Shown one piece after another: positions 1 through 8,378 of a stretch of 64,000 nucleotides of DNA (position 1 is its first letter; each line of letters opens with the position of its first letter). Below the pieces are notes generated by a model. It saw only the letters and a list, made by a program, of their open reading frames with translations. It ran no database searches and had not been told where the DNA came from. Made by a program: the position numbers and the translations under genes. This DNA is from CAZVFX01 sp964626565 (GTDB lineage: Bacteria; Myxococcota_A; UBA9042; CAIXZC01), in the NCBI GenBank assembly GCA_964626565.1, contig CAZVFX010000023.1, positions 1-64,000 on the forward strand, in the 5' to 3' direction.

Positions 1-64
1 CAACCTTGGCAAGGTAGCAGTCGTCACATGCCGCGATGAGGGGCGGTCAACCTGGCGCTGTCCC

Positions 65-93
65 TGGACAGGTGGCTGTTCATTTGCTAGCTT
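65..93 (+). promoter_or_regulatory. Sigma-70-type promoter of the FAD-linked oxidase gene
   Basis: TGGACA at 65-70, a 17-base spacer and TAGCTT at 88-93. The same -10 form (TAGCTT) is seen at the tRNA-Leu and glyQ promoters here. The -10 ends six bases before the ATG at 100, so the transcript would be leaderless or nearly so. Confidence 0.5.
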
Positions 94-99
94 TCAATC

Positions 100-1500
100 A
101 TGAAGCCAATCAAAGACCCCGACCTGCTTGAGCAATACCGGTCGGACGAGTCCGGAGTTTCGGGAACTGTGGCCGCTGCAGTGCGGCCCAAGTCCTCCGA
201 CGACGTCGTCGAACTCGTCAAACAGTGTGCGGCCGACGGCACGCGCCTGCTGCCGGTCGGCTGCCAGACCGCTACCACCGGTGCTGCGGTGCCCCAGGAT
301 GACCTGGTGGTGGACCTCACCACCGTGGCCGGCGTCGTGGACATCGACCGCAACAGGATGACGGCCGAGGTGCTCCCGGGCACCATCACTTACGACCTGA
401 AGCAGGCGGTGCAGGCCGAGGGCCTCTACTATCCGCCCGACCCCACCAGCGAGAAGGAATCCACCATCGGTGGCAACGTGGCAGCCAACGCCTCGGGTGC
501 GAGGACCTTTCGCTGGGGTATGACCGCAGACTGGATAGAGGGTCTGGAGGTGGTCACAGGTAAGGGCGAGTTGCATCGCATCTTCAGGAGGCGAGTCGAC
601 AAGAACACCGCAGGTTACCTCCCGTTCCATGATCCTTTAAGGATGTTCCTGGGGTCGGAAGGGACCCTGGGCTTCGTCACCAGGGTGTGGGTGAAACTGA
701 TTTCCGACCCCGGACCGTTCGTCGCCTTCATCCTCTACTTCCCGTCGCTTCGCGACGCGCTGGAAACTGCAGTGGACCTGCGGCTGGCAAAGATCTCCCC
801 TTCCCCCCGCTGCGTCGAACTGTTCGACGAACAAGCCCTGGACCTTCTGGGCAGCTACCCGAAAGCCCCTCAACTTCCTTCCGCGGCCCGGGCCGCGCTG
901 TACGTGGAATACGACACCAACGGAAGGGACCTCGACCGTATCATTGAAGAGGACCTGGCCGGCATCGGCCACAGTGTACTGCTCGACGACACCTTTGTCG
1001 GGCAGACCCTGGCTGAAAAGGCCTACATCAGGGAACTCAGACATCATGTGCCCGAAACCGGCAACCAGATGGCAAAGGCCTTCCACGCTCGGGGCGGGTT
1101 AAAAGTGTCGACGGAGTTTTGCGTGCCGCCGCAGCGGTTTCTGGAGATGATGGATTTTGTGGACAAGACCAGCGCCCAAGCGGGAGTGGACTTCCTGCTC
1201 CGCTACGGACATGTGGGCAACGGGCATCCTCACGTGTACACCCGCGGGCGGGACCCGGAGGAAGTGGCAAAGCTCAAGAAGCTTGCCCATCTGTGGTGCG
1301 AACGAGCGGTGGCGCTGGGCGGCACCATTTCAGGTGAGCACGGCATTGGTAAGACCCGCCGCGACTACCTGAGACACATGTATCCTCCCGCAGTCATCGC
1401 CGCGATGAGGAGTGTGAAGAGGGAGTTGGATCCTGCCAACATCTTCGCCGTAGGGAATATTTTTCCGGACACCGAAGCCCTCGTTCCCGAGTTCTTCTGA
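100..1500 (+). CDS. FAD-linked oxidase, D-lactate/glycolate dehydrogenase (GlcD) type
   Basis: Flavoprotein of 466 aa that probably oxidises a 2-hydroxy acid such as D-lactate or glycolate, passing electrons to the respiratory chain or a partner subunit. An N-terminal FAD_binding_4 (PCMH-type) domain covers about residues 40-200, with the conserved stretch TIGGNVAANASGARTFRWG. The C-terminal FAD-oxidase_C domain carries the family signatures YGHVGNGHPH and SGEHGIGKTRRDY. Length fits single-subunit D-lactate dehydrogenases or GlcD. No iron-sulfur GlcF-like partner lies next to it, so the electron acceptor is unknown. No ribosome-binding site precedes the ATG; the promoter -10 is only six bases upstream, suggesting a leaderless mRNA. 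The substrate cannot be told from sequence. Confidence 0.9.
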   Translation: MKPIKDPDLLEQYRSDESGVSGTVAAAVRPKSSDDVVELVKQCAADGTRLLPVGCQTATTGAAVPQDDLVVDLTTVAGVVDIDRNRMTAEVLPGTITYDLKQAVQAEGLYYPPDPTSEKESTIGGNVAANASGARTFRWGMTADWIEGLEVVTGKGELHRIFRRRVDKNTAGYLPFHDPLRMFLGSEGTLGFVTRVWVKLISDPGPFVAFILYFPSLRDALETAVDLRLAKISPSPRCVELFDEQALDLLGSYPKAPQLPSAARAALYVEYDTNGRDLDRIIEEDLAGIGHSVLLDDTFVGQTLAEKAYIRELRHHVPETGNQMAKAFHARGGLKVSTEFCVPPQRFLEMMDFVDKTSAQAGVDFLLRYGHVGNGHPHVYTRGRDPEEVAKLKKLAHLWCERAVALGGTISGEHGIGKTRRDYLRHMYPPAVIAAMRSVKRELDPANIFAVGNIFPDTEALVPEFF

Positions 1501-1507
1501 GAAGGCG

Positions 1508-1535
1508 GCTATCAGCGTTCAGCTAGCAGCGGTCA
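1508..1535. repeat. Four GCNNNCA heptads
   Basis: Four 7-bp units GCTATCA, GCGTTCA, GCTAGCA and GCGGTCA run without gaps just after the stop of the oxidase gene. They are fixed at GC and CA with a variable middle. Confidence 0.7.
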
Positions 1536-1580
1536 GCTTGAGACGAGATCCTTCGACGTTGCTCAGGATGGATTCTGAGG

Positions 1581-1611
1581 CCCTGGACCCTGACCCTGGA
1601 CCCTGACCCTG
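1581..1611. repeat. CCCTGGA/CCCTGA tandem array
   Basis: CCCTGGA and CCCTGA alternate (periods 7 and 6) in the short gap between two convergent genes. It ends nine bases before the stop of the lipoprotein gene on the minus strand. Confidence 0.7.
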
Positions 1612-1619
1612 CCTCTCCC

Positions 1620-4121
1620 CTACTTCGCCCACACCAGGGTGCGAAGATTGGAGTCTGCCCAGTCGCCGGCGGACGAGCAGTCGTCCTCCGAACCACCACC
1701 ACAATACGCGGCGGAGTGGCCAACTCCCGACGTAACGTCATTGGCCCAGGGGCTACCACACTGACCCGGGGCCGAGGGACATTCGTAGTCGCCGTCCGAT
1801 GCCTGGAAGCAGAACATGCATGGCTGGCCGCAGCCGATGGGACAGTCCCCGAAGGTTCGACAGGACCCTTGCCAGTCGCACTGGCCGCCCCGCATGAAGA
1901 TGGGCGCACACTGGCGCTGCGCACCGAACGCCTTCTGCCAGCCCTCGAAGTCAGGATAGGAAGCGAAGTCCACAATGTTTGTCGTCATCAAGATACGCGG
2001 AGAAGAGGGCTCAGCAAATACCACAGAGGTGCCGAAACCCCGGCTGGTGTAGAAGCGGATCTTCGTGGTGTCCTGCAGCCGGAAGAAGGCCAGCGACTTG
2101 GCGTCGTACTGCTGGGCTGCAGGCAGCACCGGGTCCAACATGTACTGCTCGTTGTAGCCGAATTCGTCCGTCCAACGCTCACTTTCATAGCAGAAGTCGT
2201 TCTTGGACAACTTCATGACCAGGGTCCAGCCTCCGCCGTCCGTTACCATATCGCAGTACACGGCAAAGGGGGCGTCGGGCCCCCCTCCATCCGGGTCGAT
2301 GACGTAGGTTCCCGATGGCAGGCTCGGGCTGCCTTCGTGGAGGGCCACGCACGATGCAGGCGGAGCGAGAGTGCACATGGAGCTGCATTCGTCCCCGTCT
2401 TCGACGTTGCCGTCGTCGCACAGTTCCCCCGGTTCGATGACGCCGTTGCCGCAGCAGGGCAGCACCGGGGAGTACACGCAGCCGGCCAGCGCATTGCAGG
2501 AATCCTCGGTACACGGGTTGCCGTCGTCGCAGTCGGCCATGTCCAGGCCTATGCAGCCCCCGTTTATGCAAGTGTCTCCGGTGGTGCATGGGTTGCCGTC
2601 GTCGCAAGAGCTCTTGTTCGCCACATACACACAGCCGAAATCGTTGTAGCATGAATCGTCGGTGCATTCGTTGCCATCGTTGCAGCTCAGCTCTTCTCCG
2701 CTGACACATTCCCCGTCTTCGCACACGTCGTTCATGGTGCACGCATTGCTGTCGCTGCAGTCGATGTGGTTGTCTTCATGGTAGCAACCCGAGTCAGGGT
2801 CGCAACCGTCGTCGGTGCAAGGGTTGTCATCATTGCAATCCGCCTCGGTCGCGGCTGAGCAGGCGCCCGCTTCACAGTAATCTCCGGTGGTGCACGGATT
2901 GCCGTCGTCGCAAGTGTGGTTGTTGGCCGTGTAGGTGCAGCCGGTCAGTGGGTCGCAGCTATCGTCCGTACACTCGTTTCCATCTTCACACGGGCTGGAC
3001 CCTCCGGGGGTACATTCCCCGTCGTCGCAGTAGTCGCCGACGGTGCAAGGATCCCCGTCGTCGCAAGCGTCGTCGTTGCCATCGTTGACACACCCTGAGT
3101 CGGGTTCGCACCAGTCGTCGGTGCAGGGGTTGCCGTCGTCGCAGTCCAGAGTGGCCGCTCCTGCGCATGTTCCGTCGCTGCACGCGTCGTTCTCAGTGCA
3201 GGCGTCTCCGTCGTCGCAGGGGGCCCAGTTGGGATCGTTTGCGCAGCCCGCTTCTCCGTCACAGTAATCGTTGGTGCACGGGTTGTCATCCCCGCAGTCA
3301 ACCTCTTCGTCCCACTGCTCATCGCAGTCGTCGTCAAGGCCGTTGCACACCTCCTCCGCCGGTACCGCCGCATCGCAATCGGAAAGACCGTCGACAGTAC
3401 ACCAGCGATCGCCGGTACAGGTGCCGTAGTCGTTGGTTACACTGCAGGTAGTGCCAAGGCCATGTTGTATAGCCGTGGTGGAGCAGGCGCAGGTGTCCAC
3501 AACCGCCACGCACAGTTTGTAGGAATCCCCGTCCACCGTGTCCGCCGACTCGCAGGAATACCCGTTGGGGCATCCCCCACCGCTGCAGAAAGAACCGCAG
3601 AAGTTTCCACCTTCCCCGTAGTCAACGCATACGTCCTCGACTCCGGTGGGAGACACACAGTCGTCATCCGAATGGCAGGGCAGGCACAGGTGGGTGTGGT
3701 TGGAGAGGCACGCTTTCACTGTCGAGCCTGCCGCTCCGCTCAACTCCTCGCAACTCCAACCCTCGTCACAGTCATCGTCGCAGGTACGGGTGCACACCGG
3801 GTCGCCGAGGTGGTGGACACAGATGCCCGAAGAGCAGTCCCAATCGTTGGCGCACGGCTCAAGAAAACACCCCTCACCGGGGCTGCACCCCTGGGCTATC
3901 TCCTCGGTTCCCACGTCGGGAGGTGATGTCTCCTGCAATTCGACGACTTCTTCTACGGGCGGCAGTTCTTCTTCGGCTATGTCCTGCGGTTCTACGGAAG
4001 GACAGACGAGTTCTCCCTTGTCGGTTGAATCCGATTCCGCAGCGCCACAGGCCCCAAGAAGAAGAACCATCAGGGCTGCCCGTGCGGCTATGGTTGCCAC
4101 ACCCCTTGTGTTCCCTCTCAT
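1620..4121 (-). CDS. Cys-rich lipoprotein with MopE motif, Cys repeats and C-terminal fibrinogen-like domain
   Basis: Predicted surface lipoprotein of 833 aa. I place the start at 4121, where AGGGAGGGGAGAGG precedes the ATG; an upstream in-frame start has no such site. Signal peptide with lipobox LGAC (Cys25). Residues about 75-280 form a Cys-rich module also present in the proteins at 21258 and 44671. A MopE-type motif (CNGLDDDCDEQWDE) follows, then about ten repeats of the type DCDDGNPCTDDWC to about residue 590, a DUF4215-like repeat (CGNGVIEPGELCDDGN), and a fibrinogen C-terminal-like domain with YCDMVTDGGGWTLVM. Such domains usually bind carbohydrate, protein or metal outside the cell; the actual role is unknown. 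Followed by metK upstream on the same strand, with a 141-base gap. Confidence 0.85.
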   Translation of the reverse strand: MRGNTRGVATIAARAALMVLLLGACGAAESDSTDKGELVCPSVEPQDIAEEELPPVEEVVELQETSPPDVGTEEIAQGCSPGEGCFLEPCANDWDCSSGICVHHLGDPVCTRTCDDDCDEGWSCEELSGAAGSTVKACLSNHTHLCLPCHSDDDCVSPTGVEDVCVDYGEGGNFCGSFCSGGGCPNGYSCESADTVDGDSYKLCVAVVDTCACSTTAIQHGLGTTCSVTNDYGTCTGDRWCTVDGLSDCDAAVPAEEVCNGLDDDCDEQWDEEVDCGDDNPCTNDYCDGEAGCANDPNWAPCDDGDACTENDACSDGTCAGAATLDCDDGNPCTDDWCEPDSGCVNDGNDDACDDGDPCTVGDYCDDGECTPGGSSPCEDGNECTDDSCDPLTGCTYTANNHTCDDGNPCTTGDYCEAGACSAATEADCNDDNPCTDDGCDPDSGCYHEDNHIDCSDSNACTMNDVCEDGECVSGEELSCNDGNECTDDSCYNDFGCVYVANKSSCDDGNPCTTGDTCINGGCIGLDMADCDDGNPCTEDSCNALAGCVYSPVLPCCGNGVIEPGELCDDGNVEDGDECSSMCTLAPPASCVALHEGSPSLPSGTYVIDPDGGGPDAPFAVYCDMVTDGGGWTLVMKLSKNDFCYESERWTDEFGYNEQYMLDPVLPAAQQYDAKSLAFFRLQDTTKIRFYTSRGFGTSVVFAEPSSPRILMTTNIVDFASYPDFEGWQKAFGAQRQCAPIFMRGGQCDWQGSCRTFGDCPIGCGQPCMFCFQASDGDYECPSAPGQCGSPWANDVTSGVGHSAAYCGGGSEDDCSSAGDWADSNLRTLVWAK

Positions 4122-4262
4122 CCTCTCCCCTCCCTGACGCCGTAGCGGGTTCGGCTCAGGCTTATTCCCTCGGGAAGTCACGAATTCCAACTAACGGACA
4201 TTCCTTCGGTGTGCTTTAGGATAAGCGCGAACGGCGAGGAGGGCAAAAAGCTGTTCGCTCTC

Positions 4263-5426
4263 CTAGCCCTTGAGGAGCTCGGCGACGTCGGTGAGTTCCC
4301 AGGTGAATTCCGGCTCGGAGCGGCCGAAGTGGCCGTAGGACGCGGTCTTGAGGTAGATGGGGCGCAGCAGTTGCAGTTTTTCGATGATCGCCTTGGGCCT
4401 GAAGTCGAAGTGCTTCTTCACCAGGCTGTCGATGCGGGCAAGCTCAACTTTCTCGGTGCCGCCGCAGTCGATGCGGACACTCACTGGCCGGGCCACGCCA
4501 ATGGCGTAGGCCACCTGGATGGAACACTCATCGGCCAAGCCGGCGGCTACTACGTTCTTTGCCACGTAACGGGCGAAGTAAGAAGCGGACCGGTCAACCT
4601 TGGACGGGTCCTTGCCGGAGAACGCACCGCCGCCGTGACTCTCCCAGCCGCCGTACGTGTCGACGATGATCTTGCGTCCGGTTACACCGCTGTCTCCGTG
4701 GGGACCGCCCACTACGAACCGGCCGGTGGGGTTCACGAAGATCTTGGTCTCGGCGTCGATGAGATGCTCGGGAACCATGGGGCGGATTACCTGCTCCACT
4801 ACCGCGTGCCGCAACTCGTCGTACGTGGGCTCGGGGTCGTGCTGCGTCGAAATTACGATGGCCTCGGCGCGCACCGGCTTGCCGTCCTGGTACTCAATGG
4901 TGACCTGGGACTTTCCGTCCGGCCGGAAGAAGGGTGCTTCGCCGGCTTTCCGCACCTTGGCAAGCTGCAGAGTAAGCTGGTGGGCCAGGTGGATGGGCAG
5001 CGGCATCAACTCTTCGGTGTCGTTGCACGCATAACCGAACATCAACCCCTGGTCGCCCGCACCCTGTTCTTCGAACAGCCCGGTGCCTTCAGTGACACCC
5101 TGGGAGATGTCTCCCGACTGCTGGTCGATGGTGGTGAGGATCGAGCACGACTTGTAGTCCAGGCCGAAATCCGCATTGGTATAGCCGATGTTCTTGATCG
5201 TTTCACGGGCCACTGCCGGGATGTCTACCCACACCTTGGTGGTGATCTCGCCGGCCACGACTACCAGTCCCGTGGTCGTCAGACATTCGCATGCGACTCT
5301 GCCGCCCGGATCTTCACCTATGATTGCGTCCAGCACCGCATCGGATACCTGGTCGCACAATTTGTCCGGGTGCCCTTCTGTAACGGACTCGGACGTGAAA
5401 AGCATTTTTCCCTGTCGTCTCGACAT
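4263..5426 (-). CDS. metK: S-adenosylmethionine synthase
   Basis: Cytosolic enzyme making S-adenosylmethionine from methionine and ATP. The 387 aa match the family length and show the N-terminal FTSESVTEGHPDKLCDQVSDA signature region, the GDQGLMFGYAC motif and the GGGAFSGKDPSKVDRSA phosphate-binding loop. The start has a strong ribosome-binding site (CGAGGAGGAATCAGA before ATG). A promoter lies about 60 bases upstream. The leader contains a small GGGG/CCCC stem, but I see no recognisable SAM riboswitch. It is divergent from the membrane-anchored unknown gene at 5625. Confidence 0.97.
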   Translation of the reverse strand: MSRRQGKMLFTSESVTEGHPDKLCDQVSDAVLDAIIGEDPGGRVACECLTTTGLVVVAGEITTKVWVDIPAVARETIKNIGYTNADFGLDYKSCSILTTIDQQSGDISQGVTEGTGLFEEQGAGDQGLMFGYACNDTEELMPLPIHLAHQLTLQLAKVRKAGEAPFFRPDGKSQVTIEYQDGKPVRAEAIVISTQHDPEPTYDELRHAVVEQVIRPMVPEHLIDAETKIFVNPTGRFVVGGPHGDSGVTGRKIIVDTYGGWESHGGGAFSGKDPSKVDRSASYFARYVAKNVVAAGLADECSIQVAYAIGVARPVSVRIDCGGTEKVELARIDSLVKKHFDFRPKAIIEKLQLLRPIYLKTASYGHFGRSEPEFTWELTDVAELLKG

Positions 5427-5483
5427 ATTCTGATTCCTCCTCGAAAATTACCGCGGGGTAAACGTCCCCGGATTCGGCAGGCA

Positions 5484-5512
5484 AGCATACCCGCGAAGGT
5501 CTTGCCGGTCAA
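5484..5512 (-). promoter_or_regulatory. Promoter of metK
   Basis: On the minus strand TTGACC (5507-5512), a 17-base spacer and TATGCT (5484-5489). Expected transcription start is about 50 bases before the metK ATG. Confidence 0.6.
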
Positions 5513-5546
5513 GTTACAAATCCGCACGCTCGCGAGGGTCGTTTTT

Positions 5547-5575
5547 TTGTCAGCGCACAGGCGCACTGCTACTAT
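5547..5575 (+). promoter_or_regulatory. Promoter of the gene at 5625
   Basis: TTGTCA (5547-5552), a 17-base spacer ending in an extended TGC, and TACTAT (5570-5575), about 50 bases before the start codon. It is divergent from the metK promoter. Confidence 0.6.
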
Positions 5576-5624
5576 TGCACCGTACCCCGAGTGCGAGCGA
5601 GGGGCCTGCTACGAGAGGAGCATC

Positions 5625-6692
5625 ATGAGTCCGCCGAAGCGCAAGCCCAAGAAGAAGACAAAGAAGAAAAAGAAGAACCGAAGCCTGCTGCTGCCGGCCG
5701 TAGTCTTCATAGCCAGCATCTCGGTGGTGGGTCTCTACATGCTGCACAAAGCCGATCCTTCGATCCTGTCCTCAGCCAAGACCAAAGCCGAGCAGGCCAA
5801 GGACTTCTTCACCTCGCTTATCCCCGGTTCGGACAGCCGGGTCGAGGTCGAGGCCCCCAGGGACATTTTGCCCGGCCAACGTCAACCGGTGGCGGAACAG
5901 GAAGCCCCGGTCAAAGACATGCCGGTACCGATTCCCCGCCAGCAGACTCGTCCGGGCAAGGCGGAACTCGCCCCGGTCACCGTCAAGCAGGCCCAGCGCC
6001 TGGCCGTGAGGTTGTTCGGCGGCAAGGTGGTGGGCTCACTCACCAAACCGGGAGCCGAATGGTACGAATTCTCGCTCCGGAACACCGCGAAACGGCAGCC
6101 TTACGGCGTGACTCCACGGACAGTGTTCGTCGCCAGCACCGCGCTCGCCGGTACCTTTGTCAAAGGCGTGCCCGGCTTCGCACTGCCGATCCGGGTCGAA
6201 GATCCGTCAGGGCCCCAGTGGACCAGTACCTACCTCGGCGCGACCATCTTTTCGGGGTCGCCTTCGAAGGTGGGAAAGGTGCTCGGCAGCACTGCAATGC
6301 AAGCGCCCCAAGGCGATGTCACCCGTCTCGAGGCCATCGACTTCCAACCCGATGGCGTTCTCGAACTGGCCCTCGAAGTGGAAAGCTCGGGGCCGGGAGG
6401 GTTTCTTTTCAGAGATCTGGCAGTCCACTCATTCGGCAAGGGCCGCACCCGGGCCCTGTTTGCAACCCGCACCCTGGAAGACGGCCCCGGCGTGCCGGTT
6501 GATGTCGCGGACTACAAGGATGTCGGATTCGGTGACATTGACGGCGACGGTGTCCTCGACATCGTCGTGGAAGAGGGAAAAAGGCACTTCAGGGTGCACG
6601 ACGACATGACCAGAACGCTCAAGGGAGAGACGGTGGTGAGGACCAAGACCTACCGCATGTCCCGGGGCAAATTCAAAGTGGCCAGGAAATAA
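5625..6692 (+). CDS. Single-pass membrane protein of unknown function with a C-terminal FG-GAP-like calcium motif
   Basis: Protein of 355 aa, not assigned to a family. The open frame extends far upstream across metK, but the real start is the ATG at 5625, preceded by ACGAGAGGAGC. The N-terminus is very Lys-rich (residues 4-17), followed by one hydrophobic segment (about 19-40, LLLPAVVFIASISVVGLY), suggesting an N-in membrane anchor. A Pro-rich linker follows. The C-terminal part contains DVGFGDIDGDGVLDIVVEEG, typical of the calcium-binding loop in FG-GAP/VCBS repeats. Three bases separate it from the next gene, so the two are probably cotranscribed. Confidence 0.85.
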   Translation: MSPPKRKPKKKTKKKKKNRSLLLPAVVFIASISVVGLYMLHKADPSILSSAKTKAEQAKDFFTSLIPGSDSRVEVEAPRDILPGQRQPVAEQEAPVKDMPVPIPRQQTRPGKAELAPVTVKQAQRLAVRLFGGKVVGSLTKPGAEWYEFSLRNTAKRQPYGVTPRTVFVASTALAGTFVKGVPGFALPIRVEDPSGPQWTSTYLGATIFSGSPSKVGKVLGSTAMQAPQGDVTRLEAIDFQPDGVLELALEVESSGPGGFLFRDLAVHSFGKGRTRALFATRTLEDGPGVPVDVADYKDVGFGDIDGDGVLDIVVEEGKRHFRVHDDMTRTLKGETVVRTKTYRMSRGKFKVARK

Positions 6693-6695
6693 CCC

Positions 6696-7250
6696 ATGCC
6701 CGCAGAAAAACCGCTGACCAAACTGGAGAAGGAGTTGCTTCTCGACCTTGGCGAAATAGAGGAGATGTTTCGCGAGGGAAAACTCAAAGGGGGCACCATC
6801 CGCAGCCACGCCATGTACAAAATGGCCACCCGCCGCGGCAAAACCCTCCCCGCACCGGTGGCGGGTAAGGTCAAGGCGGATCACGTCTTCGTCGGTACTT
6901 TTACCCGCACGGTGAATCGGCTGATATCGAGAAAGCTGGTCTACAAGCGAAGTGTTAAAGGCGACTTCGACGGCTTGCCGTACCAGTGGGGCTACGCCCG
7001 TCACGGCAAGAAGGACAAGGACGTCTTTCTTACCGATGAGGGCAAGGACGCGGTTGAGACCCTGCGCAAGGAAGCCGCAAACGTCGAGAAGCCCAAAGCC
7101 CTTCCATCGTCCGCCCCTGCACTGCCGCCGACTCCCCCCGTCCGCTATGTCTACGCCCCGCCATGCAAAGTCAACAAGAAGGTCGTCGGCCGCCACAAAG
7201 TCCGCATGGGACCTCACGATGTGACCTACGTTTATTTGAAGGAAACGTAG
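6696..7250 (+). CDS. Hypothetical protein, possibly winged-helix
   Basis: Protein of 184 aa, highly basic, no signal peptide. Residues about 60-125 (FTRTVNRLISRKLVYKRS then DVFLTDEGKDAVETL) have the look of the last helix and wing of a winged-helix domain, as in PadR/MarR-type proteins, but I cannot name a family. A Pro-rich linker (about 128-150) leads to a basic tail. It follows the 5625 gene after three bases, with an AGGA ribosome-binding site inside the upstream gene end, so it is likely its operon partner. Function unknown; DNA binding is only a suggestion. Confidence 0.8.
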   Translation: MPAEKPLTKLEKELLLDLGEIEEMFREGKLKGGTIRSHAMYKMATRRGKTLPAPVAGKVKADHVFVGTFTRTVNRLISRKLVYKRSVKGDFDGLPYQWGYARHGKKDKDVFLTDEGKDAVETLRKEAANVEKPKALPSSAPALPPTPPVRYVYAPPCKVNKKVVGRHKVRMGPHDVTYVYLKET

Positions 7251-7252
7251 GA

Positions 7253-7317
7253 GGCGTGAAGGCCTGAAGGCGTGAGGGCGTGAAGGCCTGAAGGCGTGAG
7301 GGCGTGAAGGTACGGCA
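7253..7317. repeat. GGCGTGAA octad array ending in AGGTACGGCA
   Basis: Seven perfect-length 8-bp units (GGCGTGAA, GGCCTGAA, GGCGTGAG, repeated as a 24-bp superunit) start right after the stop at 7250 and end in AGGTACGGCA. The same arrangement recurs at 14463-14495. Confidence 0.8.
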
Positions 7318-7393
7318 GGCCATCGTCAGTCGTGATGTGACCGAATCAACGCAGCTAGTACCCGGGCGACCTCGGCCTTTCCCAGATCATCAT

Positions 7394-7670
7394 GCATGGC
7401 ACCATTCGTTACCCCGACTGCTGACCGAGGATCCGACATCATCTCCAGGCACGGTTCGTCATCGAGGCGAGGGAGGGGCTCCTGCTCGTCGGATCTGCTG
7501 ATGTCATGGATGCCTGGTAGGTCTCCCCGGCGCCGGTGCGCTGACCAGGTCAAAGTCAAAGGCAGTTGGAGGTGGTGAGACGCAGCCCCTCCCTCGCCTC
7601 GACAAGGACAGGTGCCAAACGCATAGATCGGAGCTCGGTCAACAGTCGGGGTAGCGAGCGGTGCCTGATG
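7394..7670. repeat. Long imperfect inverted repeat in a convergent intergenic region
   Basis: Between convergent genes, about 500 bases hold no convincing gene. The left arm (about 7406-7480) and right arm (about 7584-7657) are inverted copies: 18 of 18 bases match between 7463-7480 and 7584-7601, and 21 of 23 match in the block around ACCCCGACTG (7411-7420). Only a one-base offset separates the two blocks. The 103-base loop contains its own CCTGGT/ACCAGG hairpin. It could be a structured RNA, a MITE remnant or a bidirectional transcription end. Confidence 0.7.
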
Positions 7671-7741
7671 CGGAGGAAGGAGTGCCTTGTCGGTGCGGAA
7701 TCGCGGCGAATAGCTTAACTGAGTGGCATTCGGCTTGGAGG

Positions 7742-7757
7742 CCTCCACGCCTCCACG
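7742..7757. repeat. CCTCCACG octads, inverted partner of the array at 7253
   Basis: Two 8-bp units CCTCCACG end two bases before the stop of the minus-strand gene at 7759. They are the inverted form of the GGCGTGRA octads on the other side of the intergenic region. Confidence 0.65.
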
Positions 7758-7758
7758 C

Positions 7759-8124
7759 CTAATCTGCTGCCAAACTCCAGATCAGCAGATTAAGCCCCAC
7801 CGCAGTGAGCCCCCCGGCCACATCCCAGGCAAGGTCCTTCCCTGAGAATTCTTTACCCATCCCAAGGTCGTAGAGCTCTTTGCCCACGCCGACCGTTACC
7901 ACCGTCCCCATGGACATGGCACTCCAAGCCGCGGGCGTGCCTTCGTCGTAGAGATATGCACTCCCCAGGAACGCCCCGCTTCCTACCGCAACACTGGCGG
8001 AGAAGTGGTAGAACTTGTCCTTGCCCAGCCACTCGTCCGCGTGCGCGGGAGAGGAGGCCAGAAGGAGGATGAGGGCGACGAAGCATGCCGGGACAGCGCG
8101 TCCGGGGATAGCTGAGATCGTCAC
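7759..8124 (-). CDS. YfiM/DUF2279-like envelope protein
   Basis: Small exported protein of 121 aa. A signal peptide (VALILLLASSPAHA, cleavage around residue 29) is followed by DEWLGKDKFYHFSASVAVG, hydrophobic Gly-rich helices, and GKELYDLGMGKEFSGKDLAWDVAG, the pattern of the YfiM/DUF2279 family of predicted periplasmic proteins. No lipobox Cys is present, unlike many relatives. The role of the family is not known to me. Its start overlaps the stop of the upstream small gene (8121-8288) by four bases (ATGA), so the two are translationally coupled. Confidence 0.8.
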   Translation of the reverse strand: MTISAIPGRAVPACFVALILLLASSPAHADEWLGKDKFYHFSASVAVGSGAFLGSAYLYDEGTPAAWSAMSMGTVVTVGVGKELYDLGMGKEFSGKDLAWDVAGGLTAVGLNLLIWSLAAD

Positions 8125-8288
8125 GCTCCCTCCGGTCCGAGGCCCAAGATTTCGTCTTCCTCCGCTCTTGTCAGCGTTCTACCCAGCAGCTCCGGAGGCA
8201 CCTTTGGCCACACCTCTTTTTCCAGGAAGCGGATTAGCGCCTCCAACTCGGCAACCGGTTGCTTGACCTCACCATTCTTGTTGCTCAT
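8121..8288 (-). CDS. Small hypothetical protein, 55 aa
   Basis: Short acidic cytosolic protein. I place the start at 8288 (MSNKNGEVKQPVAEL) behind an AAGGGA site; the longer in-frame version from 8363 looks non-coding at its N-terminus. The chain is mostly helical and ends in LTRAEEDEILGLGPEG, a tail I have seen in small bacterial proteins of unknown role but cannot name. It overlaps the YfiM-like gene by four bases. Confidence 0.6.
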   Translation of the reverse strand: MSNKNGEVKQPVAELEALIRFLEKEVWPKVPPELLGRTLTRAEEDEILGLGPEGA

Positions 8289-8378
8289 GCCATACCGTCC
8301 CTTCGAACTGAGGATATGCCGCAGGGCATGATTAGTCGAGGATAATGTATAGAGCCGAAGCAACTCGTACTCACCCGG

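Noticed and set aside
5427..5490. SAM riboswitch upstream of metK
   Set aside because: The leader after the mapped promoter is only about 50 bases with one short stem; no SAM-I, SAM-II or SAH motif is recognisable.
4209..5624. Long open frame reading into the gene at 5625
   Set aside because: It runs antisense through metK, lacks a ribosome-binding site, and the clear start (MSPPKRKPKKK with GAGAGGAGC) is at 5625.
7253..7317. CRISPR-like repeats
   Set aside because: Units are 8 bp, contiguous and without spacers, and no cas genes are nearby.
7304..7748. Short open frames in the 7.3-7.75 kb gap
   Set aside because: They lack ribosome-binding sites and homology-like features, and the DNA is an inverted repeat on both strands.
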